From Schauerella fraxinea (lineage in GTDB: Bacteria; Pseudomonadota; Gammaproteobacteria; Burkholderiales; Burkholderiaceae_B), in NCBI GenBank assembly GCA_030849945.1, contig JAVDKK010000002.1, positions 744,001 through 808,000 on the forward strand: a DNA stretch of 64,000 bases. The letters are read 5' to 3'. Positions 1 through 8,733 of this stretch are shown here, one piece after another. Both the position numbers and the translations under genes were made by a program. The notes below the pieces were generated by a model that saw only the letters and a list, made by a program, of their open reading frames with translations, had not been told where the DNA came from and ran no database searches. The first letter of the stretch is position 1; every line of letters starts with the position of its first letter.

Positions 1-1
1 C

Positions 2-1030
2 CATGGCATCAACATGGAAGTCGCCGATGGCGAATTCATCGTTATCGTCGGGCCCTCGGGCTGCGGTAAATCGACGCTGATGCGCATGGTCGCCGGTCTC
101 GAATCGGTGACTGGCGGTGAAATCCTGATCGACGACAAGGTCGTCAACAAGCTCGAACCCGGCGAACGCGATATCGCGATGGTGTTCCAGAACTACGCGC
201 TGTATCCGCACATGAGCGTGTTCGAGAACATGGCTTATGGCCTGAAGATTCGCAAGTTCTCGAAGGCCGAGATCAAGACGCGCGTGGATGCCGCGGCGCA
301 GATCCTGGAACTGTCCGCCCTCCTCGACCGGCGTCCGCGCCAATTGTCGGGCGGTCAGCGCCAGCGCGTGGCCATGGGCCGTGCGATCGTGCGCGAACCC
401 AAGGTGTTCCTGTTCGACGAGCCGCTCTCGAACCTGGACGCCAAGCTGCGCGTGGCGATGCGTCTGGAAATCATCAAGCTGCATCGCCGCCTGAGCACCA
501 CCAGCCTGTACGTCACGCACGATCAGGTTGAAGCCATGACCCTGGCCGATCGCATGATCGTCATGAACCTGGGTGTGCCCGAACAGATCGGCACGCCGAT
601 GGAAGTGTTCGAGAAGCCTGCCTCCACCTTCGTCGCCAGCTTTATCGGCTCGCCGCCGATGAACCTGGCCACCGTCGAGGTGAGCGGTGACGGCACGATG
701 AAGACCTTGGACGGCAATGCGCTCGACATTTCTCCCACCGTGGTGCCGCAATCGGTGCGCGGCCGCAAGATCGTCATCGGCATGCGCCCCGAGCACCTGG
801 TGCTGGGTGGGCGCGGTGTGCGCGCCGAAGTCGAAATGGTTGAAACGTTGGGTTCGGAACAACTGGTGCATGCGCGCTATGGCAACACCCAGTTGGTGGT
901 GCGCTGCGCGACCCGCCAACTCGCCGAGTCGGCCATCAGCACCGGTGACACCATCGAGATCGGTCCCGATGGCCGTCATCCGCTGCATTGGTTCGAGGCC
1001 GACACCGGCCGCCGCGTCGCAGGCACCTGA
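2..1030 (+). CDS. ugpC: ABC transporter ATP-binding protein, UgpC/MalK type (5' partial)
   Basis: ATPase that powers an inner-membrane sugar or glycerol-3-phosphate importer. The frame is open from the window edge (His-Gly-Ile-Asn precedes the first ATG at 14), so roughly the first 20 residues are missing. Numbered from that ATG, Walker A GPSGCGKS is at residues 13-20, followed by the Q-loop, the LSGGQRQRVAMGRA signature, Walker B LFDEP and the switch His in VTHDQ. From about residue 235 there is a MalK-type regulatory OB-fold ending in a typical HWFEADTG tail. The length and C-terminal domain fit the UgpC/MsmK/MalK group. The exact substrate depends on upstream genes not seen here. A strong terminator follows directly, so this is the last gene of its operon. 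Confidence 0.9.
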   Translation, partial: HGINMEVADGEFIVIVGPSGCGKSTLMRMVAGLESVTGGEILIDDKVVNKLEPGERDIAMVFQNYALYPHMSVFENMAYGLKIRKFSKAEIKTRVDAAAQILELSALLDRRPRQLSGGQRQRVAMGRAIVREPKVFLFDEPLSNLDAKLRVAMRLEIIKLHRRLSTTSLYVTHDQVEAMTLADRMIVMNLGVPEQIGTPMEVFEKPASTFVASFIGSPPMNLATVEVSGDGTMKTLDGNALDISPTVVPQSVRGRKIVIGMRPEHLVLGGRGVRAEVEMVETLGSEQLVHARYGNTQLVVRCATRQLAESAISTGDTIEIGPDGRHPLHWFEADTGRRVAGT

Positions 1031-1084
1031 TCGACGTCGCCTGTAGATGACCCCTCATGCGGGTCGCTTCGATCGGCGCCTGTC

Positions 1085-1117
1085 AATAGACCCGCTTTGA
1101 GCGGGTCTATTTTTTTA
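1085..1117 (+). terminator. intrinsic terminator after ugpC
   Basis: A perfect 10-bp stem (ATAGACCCGC / GCGGGTCTAT) with a TTTGA loop is followed by seven T residues. It lies about 55 bp past the ugpC stop. Confidence 0.9.
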
Positions 1118-1255
1118 AGCTTGGCGCCAACGGTGGCAAGGCGTGAACGCGTGGGCGTTAGCCAAGTCCGACGATACCAAGCCGTGGAGGCGTCCGTGTT
1201 GGGCCACCGTGACGATATCGAGGCGCGACGCGTCAGCGTCACGCCCCGTGCCGGC

Positions 1256-2395
1256 TTACTTGGCGACGGTTTTGCTGCCGTCCTTGTGCCACGTGAACAC
1301 ATCGAACTCGAAGTTGTTCAAGTCGCCCTGCTTGTTCCACGATGCCTTGCCGATCGGCGTATCGAACGTATTGGCATGCATGTACTTCGCCACAGCGTCG
1401 GCATCCGTGCTCTTGGCGCCCTTGATGGCATCTGCAATCACTTGCGTCGCGGCGTAAGCCGACAATTGGAACGCGCCCGACGGGTTGCGCTTCTTGGCTT
1501 CGAACGCCTTCACGATCTCGGCATTGGCCGGGTTTTGCGAGAAGTCGGCGGGCAAGGTGAGCAGCATGCCTTCAACGGCGGCGCCGGCGATGGCGTTGAT
1601 GTCGGGGTTACCCACGCCTTCAGGACCCATGAACTTGGCCTTCAGGCCTTGCTCGGACGCCTGGCGCAGCAAGAGGCCCATCTCGGGGTGATAGCCGCCG
1701 TAGTAAACGAAGTCGGCACCGGCACTCTTGAGCTTGGTGATGACGGCCGAGAAATCGCTGTCGCCTGCGTTGATGCCTTCGAACATGGCGACCTTCGTGC
1801 CCGCTTTTTCAAGCCCGTCGCGCACTGAGGTGGCGACCCCTTGACCGTAAGATTGCTTGTCGTGCAGCACAGCGACCGTTTTGGGTTTGGCCACTTCCAG
1901 AATGAACTTGGCGGCGGCGGGACCTTGCTGGTCGTCGCGGCCGATCGTGCGGAAAATGAAGTCGTAGCGCTTGCCATCGGTGAGCGCGGGCGCGGTGGCG
2001 GCCGGCGTCACCATGACCACGCCTTCGTTGTTGTAGATATCGGCGGCGGCGATCGTGGCGCCGGAGCACACGTGGCCCACAACGAATCCGATCTTGCTGT
2101 TGACTACGCGGTTGGCGGCGACCGGACCTTGCTTGGGCTCGCACGCATCGTCGATCACGACGGTTTCGAGCGTTTTACCCATGACGCCACCCGTGGCGTT
2201 GATGCGTTCGACGGCGGTATCGATGCCTTCGCGAACCATCAGGCCATATTGCGTCAAGGGCCCGGTGGTGGGGCCGACCACGCCGATCTTGATGGTATCG
2301 GCATGGGCCACGCCACCGATCGCCAGACCGGCGGTCAGGCTGAGCATGGCCGCCATCGGGGCCAGACGGGAAAGTTTGCGGATGGACATATTCAT
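1256..2395 (-). CDS. branched-chain amino acid ABC transporter substrate-binding protein (LivK-like)
   Basis: Periplasmic binding protein of the Leu/Ile/Val family (type I fold), 379 aa. The ATG at 2395 has AAGGAG six bases upstream and begins a signal peptide with a likely cut after AHA (residue 32), giving mature DTIKIGVVGP. Longer in-frame extensions lack a ribosome site. The family's early cysteine pair is present (DDACEP and GHVCSG), with the GRDDQQG segment and late FEFDVFTWHKDG. No liv permease or ATPase gene is adjacent, so it either works with a distant transporter or is an orphan receptor. The actual ligand could be another amino acid, since this family is broad. Confidence 0.88.
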   Translation of the reverse strand: MNMSIRKLSRLAPMAAMLSLTAGLAIGGVAHADTIKIGVVGPTTGPLTQYGLMVREGIDTAVERINATGGVMGKTLETVVIDDACEPKQGPVAANRVVNSKIGFVVGHVCSGATIAAADIYNNEGVVMVTPAATAPALTDGKRYDFIFRTIGRDDQQGPAAAKFILEVAKPKTVAVLHDKQSYGQGVATSVRDGLEKAGTKVAMFEGINAGDSDFSAVITKLKSAGADFVYYGGYHPEMGLLLRQASEQGLKAKFMGPEGVGNPDINAIAGAAVEGMLLTLPADFSQNPANAEIVKAFEAKKRNPSGAFQLSAYAATQVIADAIKGAKSTDADAVAKYMHANTFDTPIGKASWNKQGDLNNFEFDVFTWHKDGSKTVAK

Positions 2396-2621
2396 GGTTG
2401 ACTCCTTGTTATGGGTGAGGCCGCAGTCCGGCGCGATCGTGTCGCGGGGCATGCGCTGCGAGCGTCTCCTGGATCGTCGCAGGCGTCGAGCATACCTGAG
2501 GGCAGGCTCCATTTGCCGGGCAAACGTCCGAATCGGCTTCGGGGATTACCCCAATCTCTTATATCAAAAGCGGTATAAACAAACGCGCAAAACGTCGTTG
2601 TTTTCATACCGGACGCGGGGG

Positions 2622-3239
2622 ATGATGACGTCCATGCGATTCCAACCGATCATCGTTCCAGGCTGGAAAAATTCCGGTCCCGACCACTGGCAAAGCCGTT
2701 GGCAACAGCTGTTGCCGCACGCGGTACGTGTGGACCAAAAAGACTGGGACCATCCTACGCGGGCCGAGTGGGTCGGCGCGCTATCGGCCGCGATCGACGC
2801 AGCAACGTGTCCGGTGCTGCTGATTGCACACAGCCTGGGATGCGTGACCAGCGCGGCCGTGCCGACGGCCTTGCGCCAGAAAATCGCTGGCGCGCTGCTG
2901 GTGGCGCCCGCCGACGTCGAACGCGCGAACGCGCCCGATTGCCTGCGCGATTTCGTGCCCATCGCGCGCCAGCCTTTGCCCTTCCAAAGCGTGGTGGTGG
3001 CAAGCGACAACGACCCCTATTGCAGCTTGCCGCGCGCACGTGAATTCGCCGATGCCTGGGGAAGCCGTCTGGTGGTCGTTTCCGCTGGCGGGCATCTCAA
3101 TGCCGAAGCAGGCTTGGCCGACTGGCCGCAAGGCTGGAAATTGCTGACGGCCTTGCGCCGCCGCTGCGCCTGGCGGGTGACCACGCCCCCACCGAGGATC
3201 GCGCCGCTGCACCGGCTCTCGGCGTTGAACAGCCACTGA
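2622..3239 (+). CDS. RBBP9/YdeN-family serine hydrolase
   Basis: Small alpha/beta hydrolase of about 205 aa. The start of the domain, IIVPGWKNSGPDHWQSRW, is the family hallmark. The nucleophile elbow is AHSLG, with the acid and His expected in the DNDPYC and GGHLN segments. Family members are cytoplasmic hydrolases of mostly unknown substrate. ATGs at 2622, 2625 and 2634 are all possible; 2622 is used because GGA lies eight bases upstream, while 2634 would follow a GGGGG run. The gene is divergent from the livK-like gene. The last 30 or so residues are Arg/Pro rich and lie beyond the usual family end. Confidence 0.8.
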   Translation: MMTSMRFQPIIVPGWKNSGPDHWQSRWQQLLPHAVRVDQKDWDHPTRAEWVGALSAAIDAATCPVLLIAHSLGCVTSAAVPTALRQKIAGALLVAPADVERANAPDCLRDFVPIARQPLPFQSVVVASDNDPYCSLPRAREFADAWGSRLVVVSAGGHLNAEAGLADWPQGWKLLTALRRRCAWRVTTPPPRIAPLHRLSALNSH

Positions 3240-3334
3240 TCGAGTCGACGCTTGGCCGGCGCGCTTGATCGCCGCGCATCAATTTGCATGTGGACACCCG
3301 CCGTTGCGGACGCGCTTTCGATGTCGCTGCTTTC

Positions 3335-3507
3335 CCGATGTGGAAATTCCCGATGTCGTGTTCCCGATGTCTTCAATTCGTTGTCGTCGATCCAATGTCG
3401 TTGATTCGCTTTCGTTAATCCGGTCTCGTTAATCCGGTTTCGTCGATCCGGTGTCGTCGGTCCGCTTTCGTTGATCCGCTTTCGGCGATCCGCATTCTTC
3501 GATTCGC
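3335..3507. repeat. degenerate 14-bp tandem repeat (about 12 copies)
   Basis: The unit is close to TCCGCTTTCGTTGA. Register is exact from 3363 to 3503: copies begin at 3363, 3377, 3391, 3405, 3419, 3433, 3447, 3461, 3475, 3489 and 3503, with looser copies upstream. It fills much of the 400-bp gap between the hydrolase and dps. The 14-bp period is not a multiple of three, and the open frame across it on the minus strand resembles no protein I know, so I treat it as non-coding. Confidence 0.85.
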
Positions 3508-3557
3508 AACCTTGCCGGGCACCTGCTGAAAGCACCCCACCCACAATCGCGTCACAC

Positions 3558-3586
3558 AAAAAAATCGCCGGAATAAATCCGGCGAT
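3558..3586 (-). terminator. intrinsic terminator after dps
   Basis: Read leftward, a 9-bp stem (ATCGCCGGA / TCCGGCGAT) with a 5-nt loop is followed by seven T residues, 62 bp beyond the dps stop. Confidence 0.88.
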
Positions 3587-3648
3587 CGATCGATTCGATA
3601 TCGGCCGCGCGGAGCATCAATGAAGATGCCCGCACGCGGCGCATATCC

Positions 3649-4149
3649 TTACTCGAGCAAGCTGCGCAACATCCACGCATTCTTTTCGTGCACGTCCAGG
3701 CGACGCGTCAGCAGATCGGCCGTCGGCAGATCGTTGGCTTCGTCGGCATGGATGGCGGCGGCACGCGCGGTTTGCGCGACGGCTTCGTTGCCCTTGACGA
3801 GCAAGCGCACCATTTCAAGCGCTTCCGGCACCGATTCCGGCTCGGAAATCGACGACAGCTTGGCGTATTCGCGATACGTGCCAGGCGCATTGTGACCCAA
3901 GGCGCGGATGCGTTCGGCGATATCGTCCAGTGCCGTCCACTCTTCGGTGTATTGCTCCATGAACATCACGTGCAGGGTGCTGAACAGCGGGCCAGTGACG
4001 TTCCAGTGGAAGTTATGCGTCATCAGATACAGCGTGTACGAGTCAGCCAACACTTTCGACAACTCGCCGGCGATCTTTGCGCGATTGTCGTCGCTGATGC
4101 CGATGTTGACGTGCGGAGCAGATCCGCTCTTATTCGGTTTTTTGGACAT
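3649..4149 (-). CDS. dps: Dps family DNA-binding ferritin
   Basis: Dodecameric mini-ferritin, 166 aa, that oxidises and stores iron using peroxide and protects the nucleoid. The ferritin-like signature is clear: the HNFHWNVTG segment with His48, then His60, and ALDDIAERIRALG carrying Asp75 and Glu79. The N-terminus has several lysines, as in DNA-binding members. The ATG at 4149 has AGGGAG five bases upstream. It lies 58 bp downstream of oxyR on the same strand, and an oxyR-dps pairing is known in Burkholderia. Here it is the last gene of the leftward group and ends at its own terminator. Peroxide induction through OxyR is likely but inferred. Confidence 0.93.
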   Translation of the reverse strand: MSKKPNKSGSAPHVNIGISDDNRAKIAGELSKVLADSYTLYLMTHNFHWNVTGPLFSTLHVMFMEQYTEEWTALDDIAERIRALGHNAPGTYREYAKLSSISEPESVPEALEMVRLLVKGNEAVAQTARAAAIHADEANDLPTADLLTRRLDVHEKNAWMLRSLLE

Positions 4150-4207
4150 TCGAACTCCCTGTTGGTTAAAGACGATGTAAAAAGAATACCACTGCTTCGT
4201 GACGCAT

Positions 4208-5158
4208 TCAGCCTGCGTGCGAAGGCGTTGCCTCCGGCAACATCTTGACGCCCTGAAGGCCACAGTTGTAAACCGCTTGCGAGAGCGCTTCGATGGCCGC
4301 CATCCGCGGAAAACTGCGGCGCCAGGCCAATACCACGCGGCGCTCCGACGCGGGCGGCGTGAACGGAATGTAGCTCAACAGGCGATCGTTTTCTGGGTGT
4401 TCGGGCACGGCCGTAATGGGCAATACGGTGACGCCGATGCCCGCTGCCACCATGTGCCGGATGGTCTCGAGCGAGGAGCCTTCGAAGGTGCGTTGGATGC
4501 CGTCGCTCGCCGCCGAAAAACGCGACAGCTCCGGACAGACTTCCAGCACCTGATCGCGAAAGCAGTGACCCGATCCGAGCAACAGCATCGTCTCCTGCTT
4601 CAGGTCGTGCGCGTCGATCAGCTCGCGCTGCGAGAACGGATGGCTGTGCGGCACGGCCACGATGAACGGTTCGTCATACAGCGGCTGCGTGACCAGGCCC
4701 GCCTCGGGCAGCGGCAACGCCATGATGGCGCAGTCGATCTCGCCCTGGCGCAGCAACTCGACCAGGCGCAGCGTGAAATTCTCCTGCAGCAAGAGGGGCA
4801 TCTGCGGCGTGCGCGCGATCTGCAGCGGTACCAATTTTGGCAACAGGTAAGGCCCGATCGTGTGGATCACGCCCACGCGCAGAGGCCCGGCCAGGGGGTC
4901 ATGGCCCTGGCGCGCGATTTCCTTGATGCTGGCGCTTTCTTCCAGCACTTTTTGCGCTTGTGCGACGATGCGCTGCCCGATCGGGGTCACTCCCACCTCA
5001 ACCCCGCCACGCTCGAACAGCGTGACCCCCAGCTCGTCCTCGAGCTTGCGGATCGCCACCGACAAGGTCGGCTGGCTGACGAAACAGGCTTCCGCCGCAC
5101 GTCCGAAATGACGTTCGCGCGCGACTGCAACGATGTACTTGAGTTCGGTCAACGTCAT
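4208..5158 (-). CDS. oxyR: hydrogen peroxide-inducible regulator OxyR
   Basis: LysR-type regulator, 316 aa. The N-terminal winged helix is MTLTELKYIVAVARERHFGR followed by SQPTLSVAIRKLE. The two peroxide-sensing cysteines are present at residues 199 and 208, within GSGHCF and VLEVCPEL, matching the classical OxyR numbering. The C-terminal GIGVTVLPITAV segment is also typical. It starts 15 bp after the recG stop, so it is probably cotranscribed with recG and possibly dps. Oxidation at Cys199 would switch it on for dps and other peroxide-defence genes. Confidence 0.96.
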   Translation of the reverse strand: MTLTELKYIVAVARERHFGRAAEACFVSQPTLSVAIRKLEDELGVTLFERGGVEVGVTPIGQRIVAQAQKVLEESASIKEIARQGHDPLAGPLRVGVIHTIGPYLLPKLVPLQIARTPQMPLLLQENFTLRLVELLRQGEIDCAIMALPLPEAGLVTQPLYDEPFIVAVPHSHPFSQRELIDAHDLKQETMLLLGSGHCFRDQVLEVCPELSRFSAASDGIQRTFEGSSLETIRHMVAAGIGVTVLPITAVPEHPENDRLLSYIPFTPPASERRVVLAWRRSFPRMAAIEALSQAVYNCGLQGVKMLPEATPSHAG

Positions 5159-5173
5159 GACTAGTCCAAAGGA

Positions 5174-7282
5174 TCAGGTTCGCAAAAAATCTTCTCGCCC
5201 ACGCATCCAGCGCGCCAGATGGGCGTCGACGGCGGTGGGATGATGGGTGCGCATATGGCCGGCGGCTTCGCGCGCGGCCTCGGCAATTTCGGTATCAGTA
5301 TTGAGGTCGGCAAAACGCAGCAAGGCGACACCCGATTGGCGTTTGCCCAGAAATTCGCCGGGGCCGCGCAATTCGAGATCGCGCCGCGCAATCTCGAACC
5401 CATCGCCCGTCTCGAACATCGCCTTCAAGCGCTCGCGCGCCACCTGCGACAAAGGCGACGCATACATCAATACGCATACCGATTGCGCCGTCCCGCGCCC
5501 CACCCGGCCGCGCAACTGATGCAACTGTGCCAAGCCGAAGCGTTCGGCATGCTCGATCACCATGAGCGCGGCGTTGGGCACATCGACGCCCACTTCGATC
5601 ACCGTTGTGGCCACCAGCACATCCACCTCGCCCGCGCGGAAAGCGCTCATCACGGCCGCCTTTTCGCTGGATGACAGACGACCGTGCACCAGGCCCACCC
5701 GCACATCGGGCAGTTCGACGCGCAAGGTTTCAAACGTGTCGACCGCGGTTTGCAATTCGAGCGCTTCGCTTTCTTCGACCAGCGGGCACACCCAATAGGC
5801 TTGACGCCCTTCGCGCACGCCCATGGCAATGCGCGCAATGACTTCCTCGCGACGGGCGTCGTTGACAAGCTTGGTGATGACTGGCGTGCGACCCGGGGGC
5901 AGCGTATCGATCACCGACACATCCAGATCGGCGAAAAACGTCATCGCCAACGTGCGCGGGATAGGCGTGGCGCTCATATTGAGTTGGTGCGGAATGGCGA
6001 TGCGATCCGCGCGTTCGCCTTTCTTGGTGAGCGACAGGCGCTGGCCGACACCGAAGCGGTGCTGCTCGTCGACGATGGCCAACCCCAGGCGCGCGAAGGT
6101 CACGGTGTCTTGAATCACGGCCTGCGTGCCCACCAGCAGGTGCACCTCGCCCGCCGCTACGGCGGCCGCCGTTTCGCGCTTGACGCGCGCGCTCAGACTG
6201 CCGCTCAGCCAGGCCACCTTCACGCCCAAGGGCGTCAGCCAGCCTGAGAGTTTGACGTAATGCTGCTCGGCGAGAATTTCGGTCGGCGCCATGAGCGCCG
6301 CTTGCGCCTCGTTCTGGATCGCCTGCGCGGCAGCCAGCGCGGCCACCACCGTTTTGCCGCTGCCGACGTCGCCCTGCAGCAACCGATGCATGGGATAGGC
6401 GCGGCCCAGATCGTGCGCGATCTCGGCGACTACGCGTTCCTGTGCCGCCGTGAGCGCAAATGGCAGCGCGGCGAGCAACTGCGCCACCAGACTTTTCTTG
6501 CCGCGCGGCGCCGGCAACGGATCTGCGGATTTGAGCCGGCGCGCCGCTCGGGCAGCCGCCAACGACAACTGCTGTGCAAGCAGCTCGTCGAACTTGATAC
6601 GGCGCCACGCCGGATGATCGTGCGCGGTAAGCGTGTATTCGGCCACGCCGGGCGGCGGCGCATGCAGGAACCCAATCGCCTCGGCGAACGGCATCAACGC
6701 GTACGTGTCGCGCACCTCGTCGGGCAACGTATCGGAGAGATCACAGGACGTCAGTGCCTGCGCGATGGCGCGCCGCAAGGCGGGCTGCGCAAGACCGTCG
6801 GTGGTGGGATAGACAGGCGTGAGCGCTTCGGGCAGCGCCCCTTCGGCGACGGTGATGCGCGGATGCACGATTTCACGGCCGAACAACCCGCCGCGTATTT
6901 CGCCGCGGGCGCGGACGCGCCGGCCCACGGCCACCTGCTTTTGCTGACTGGGATAGAAATTGAGCCACCGCAATTGCAGCTCGCCAGTGTCGTCGGCGAT
7001 CACGGCCGTGAGCTGCTTGCGCGGCCGATAAGTCACATCGGACCGGATGATTTCGCCTTCGACCAAGGCCGAGCGCCCCGGGATCAGCGTGCGTATCGGC
7101 ACCACCTGCGTTTCGTCCTCATAGCGCAACGGCAAATGCAGGACGAAATCCTGTGGCGCATAGAGGCCCAGGCGCTGAAACCGGCGCGCGGCGTCGCTGA
7201 GCGCCGGTTTGGCCGGCGGCTTGGTCTGACGCGACACAGGCGTGCCCCGGCCGCCCGAGCGGGGCGCGGTCGCAGTGGTCAC
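5174..7282 (-). CDS. recG: ATP-dependent DNA helicase RecG
   Basis: Superfamily 2 branch-migration helicase, 702 aa, that reverses stalled forks and processes recombination intermediates. It has an N-terminal wedge/OB domain (LHLPLRYED near residue 50), Walker A GDVGSGKT at 304-311, the DEQH box at 405-408, a late helicase motif QLRGRVGRG, and a C-terminal end RGPGEFLGKRQSG. Length matches the family. The start is GTG at 7282 with no strong ribosome site. It sits 32 bp after ridA and 15 bp before oxyR; adjacency of recG and oxyR is known in several Proteobacteria. Confidence 0.96.
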   Translation of the reverse strand: MTTATAPRSGGRGTPVSRQTKPPAKPALSDAARRFQRLGLYAPQDFVLHLPLRYEDETQVVPIRTLIPGRSALVEGEIIRSDVTYRPRKQLTAVIADDTGELQLRWLNFYPSQQKQVAVGRRVRARGEIRGGLFGREIVHPRITVAEGALPEALTPVYPTTDGLAQPALRRAIAQALTSCDLSDTLPDEVRDTYALMPFAEAIGFLHAPPPGVAEYTLTAHDHPAWRRIKFDELLAQQLSLAAARAARRLKSADPLPAPRGKKSLVAQLLAALPFALTAAQERVVAEIAHDLGRAYPMHRLLQGDVGSGKTVVAALAAAQAIQNEAQAALMAPTEILAEQHYVKLSGWLTPLGVKVAWLSGSLSARVKRETAAAVAAGEVHLLVGTQAVIQDTVTFARLGLAIVDEQHRFGVGQRLSLTKKGERADRIAIPHQLNMSATPIPRTLAMTFFADLDVSVIDTLPPGRTPVITKLVNDARREEVIARIAMGVREGRQAYWVCPLVEESEALELQTAVDTFETLRVELPDVRVGLVHGRLSSSEKAAVMSAFRAGEVDVLVATTVIEVGVDVPNAALMVIEHAERFGLAQLHQLRGRVGRGTAQSVCVLMYASPLSQVARERLKAMFETGDGFEIARRDLELRGPGEFLGKRQSGVALLRFADLNTDTEIAEAAREAAGHMRTHHPTAVDAHLARWMRGREDFLRT

Positions 7283-7314
7283 GATATCGACAGCTTGAAA
7301 GACATGAACCGGGT

Positions 7315-7701
7315 CTAGAGCGCCAGGATGGCCTCGACCTCGAACTGCGCGTTCTTGGGCAAGCTGGCTACGCCGATGGTCGAACGTGCCGGAAACGGCT
7401 CGGGAATCAATTCGGCCATGATGGCATTGGCGGCGGTGAACTTGCTCAGATCCGTGAGGAACAGCGTGAGTTTGACGACCTGATGCAAGGTGCCGCCGGC
7501 CGCTTCGATTACGGCCTGCATATTGGCGAACGCCTGGCGCACTTGCGCATCGAAGTTTTCCGACACGAGTTCGCCCGTGCCCGGTTCCAATCCGATCTGG
7601 CCGGAGAGGTACACCGTTTTATTGGGGACGACCGCGACCGCCTGCGAGTACGGGCCTACAGCTGCCGGCGCTGAATCGGTGTGGATGATTTGTTTATTCA
7701 T
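7315..7701 (-). CDS. ridA: RidA family reactive intermediate/imine deaminase
   Basis: 128-aa trimeric YjgF/RidA protein that hydrolyses reactive 2-aminoacrylate and other enamines or imines. Signature elements are GPYSQA near the N-terminus, SGQIGLEP, and the substrate-binding arginine in PARSTIGV, followed by FEVEAILAL. The ATG at 7701 has AAGGA six bases upstream. It is the first gene of the leftward ridA-recG-oxyR run. RidA can also act as a chlorine-activated chaperone in some bacteria, which would suit its place beside oxyR, but that is inference. Confidence 0.93.
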   Translation of the reverse strand: MNKQIIHTDSAPAAVGPYSQAVAVVPNKTVYLSGQIGLEPGTGELVSENFDAQVRQAFANMQAVIEAAGGTLHQVVKLTLFLTDLSKFTAANAIMAELIPEPFPARSTIGVASLPKNAQFEVEAILAL

Positions 7702-7755
7702 GAACAGTCCTTGTTTGGAGGAAAAGGTCGCTATCGGAGTGTAAACACCAATAGC

Positions 7756-8664
7756 TCATAACGAAAGCGCATCCGCTGCGATCTTTGCACGTTCGGCCAT
7801 CAGCATGGCATACAGCGCGTCAGCGGCCGGCGGCAAGGTGCGCCCCCGGCGTTTCACCAGATAGAGCGAACGCGTGAGCGCGCGGCCAACCAGGGGCACG
7901 ATCGCCAAGGTCGACCGCCTGAAGTGAAACAGGGTCATCGCCGGCACAATGCTCACCCCCATGCCGGCCGCCACCAGCCCGGTGACGGTCGCCAGATGCT
8001 CGACTTCGAGCACCGGGCGCAGCGCCACGCCTTGCGTGGCGGCATCCAGATGCTGGCGCACGCTGCTGTGACGTGCCATCTGGATCATGGGCCATTGCGC
8101 CACGTCGCTCAAACGCACGCGGGTCTGCGACGCCAGCGGATGATCGGTGCGACACACGACGTAAAAGCGATCCGCGTGCAGAAAATCACTGTCGAGATCC
8201 GTCATGTCGGCACGGCGCGCGGCGACCGCAAAATCGCTGTCGCCCCGCACCACGCTATCCAGGCAGGCATCCAGCAACGCATCGTTGAGCGCCAGATCGA
8301 TGCCCGGATACGCGGCGGTAAAGCGCGCGAGGATCGGCGGCAGCCACCCCGCGGCCAACGAGGGCAAGGCGGCGATCGCCACCCGGCCCCGTCGCTTGGC
8401 CACATGGTCGTCCAGATCGGCCATGGTCAGTTCCATATCGACGAGCAGGCGGCGCGCGGATCCATTGAGCACCTCACCGGCCGACGTAAGCGCCACATGA
8501 CGGGTGCTGCGGTCGAAGAGGCGCGCGCCCGCCGTTTGTTCCAACCCCTTGATCAGCGCACTGAACGCCGGTTGCGTAAGGTGGCAGCGATGCGCCGCAC
8601 GGGTGAAATGCTTTTCGTCGGCCAACGCCACGAAAGCGCGCAACTGCCGGGTGGAGACATTCAT
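7756..8664 (-). CDS. LysR family regulator next to the AtuA-type module
   Basis: 302-aa LysR regulator. The N-terminal helix-turn-helix (VSTRQLRAFVALADEKHFTRAA, LTQPAFSALIKGLE) is followed by a periplasmic-binding-like effector domain with GMGVSIVPAM near residue 235. It is transcribed away from the AtuA-type genes across a 69-bp AT-rich gap, the usual layout for a LysR protein controlling its divergent neighbour. The inducer is unknown and probably relates to the substrate of the AtuA/Bug genes. Confidence 0.85.
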   Translation of the reverse strand: MNVSTRQLRAFVALADEKHFTRAAHRCHLTQPAFSALIKGLEQTAGARLFDRSTRHVALTSAGEVLNGSARRLLVDMELTMADLDDHVAKRRGRVAIAALPSLAAGWLPPILARFTAAYPGIDLALNDALLDACLDSVVRGDSDFAVAARRADMTDLDSDFLHADRFYVVCRTDHPLASQTRVRLSDVAQWPMIQMARHSSVRQHLDAATQGVALRPVLEVEHLATVTGLVAAGMGVSIVPAMTLFHFRRSTLAIVPLVGRALTRSLYLVKRRGRTLPPAADALYAMLMAERAKIAADALSL

Positions 8665-8675
8665 GGCATATCTCT

Positions 8676-8685
8676 ATCAATTGAT
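8676..8685. promoter_or_regulatory. palindrome between LysR gene and AtuA module (candidate operator)
   Basis: ATCAATTGAT is a perfect 10-bp palindrome in the AT-rich gap between the divergent genes, 12 bp from the LysR start. It could be a LysR operator. A 10-bp palindrome in AT-rich DNA can occur by chance. Confidence 0.3.
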
Positions 8686-8733
8686 TTTATTTTTCTATTT
8701 TACGTATGAGTGCGCGCCGCCTACAGTGCCCTG

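Noticed and set aside
3017..3559. 180-codon minus-strand frame across the 14-bp repeat
   Set aside because: It only reflects the repeat and the hydrolase antisense; no start signal or known domain.
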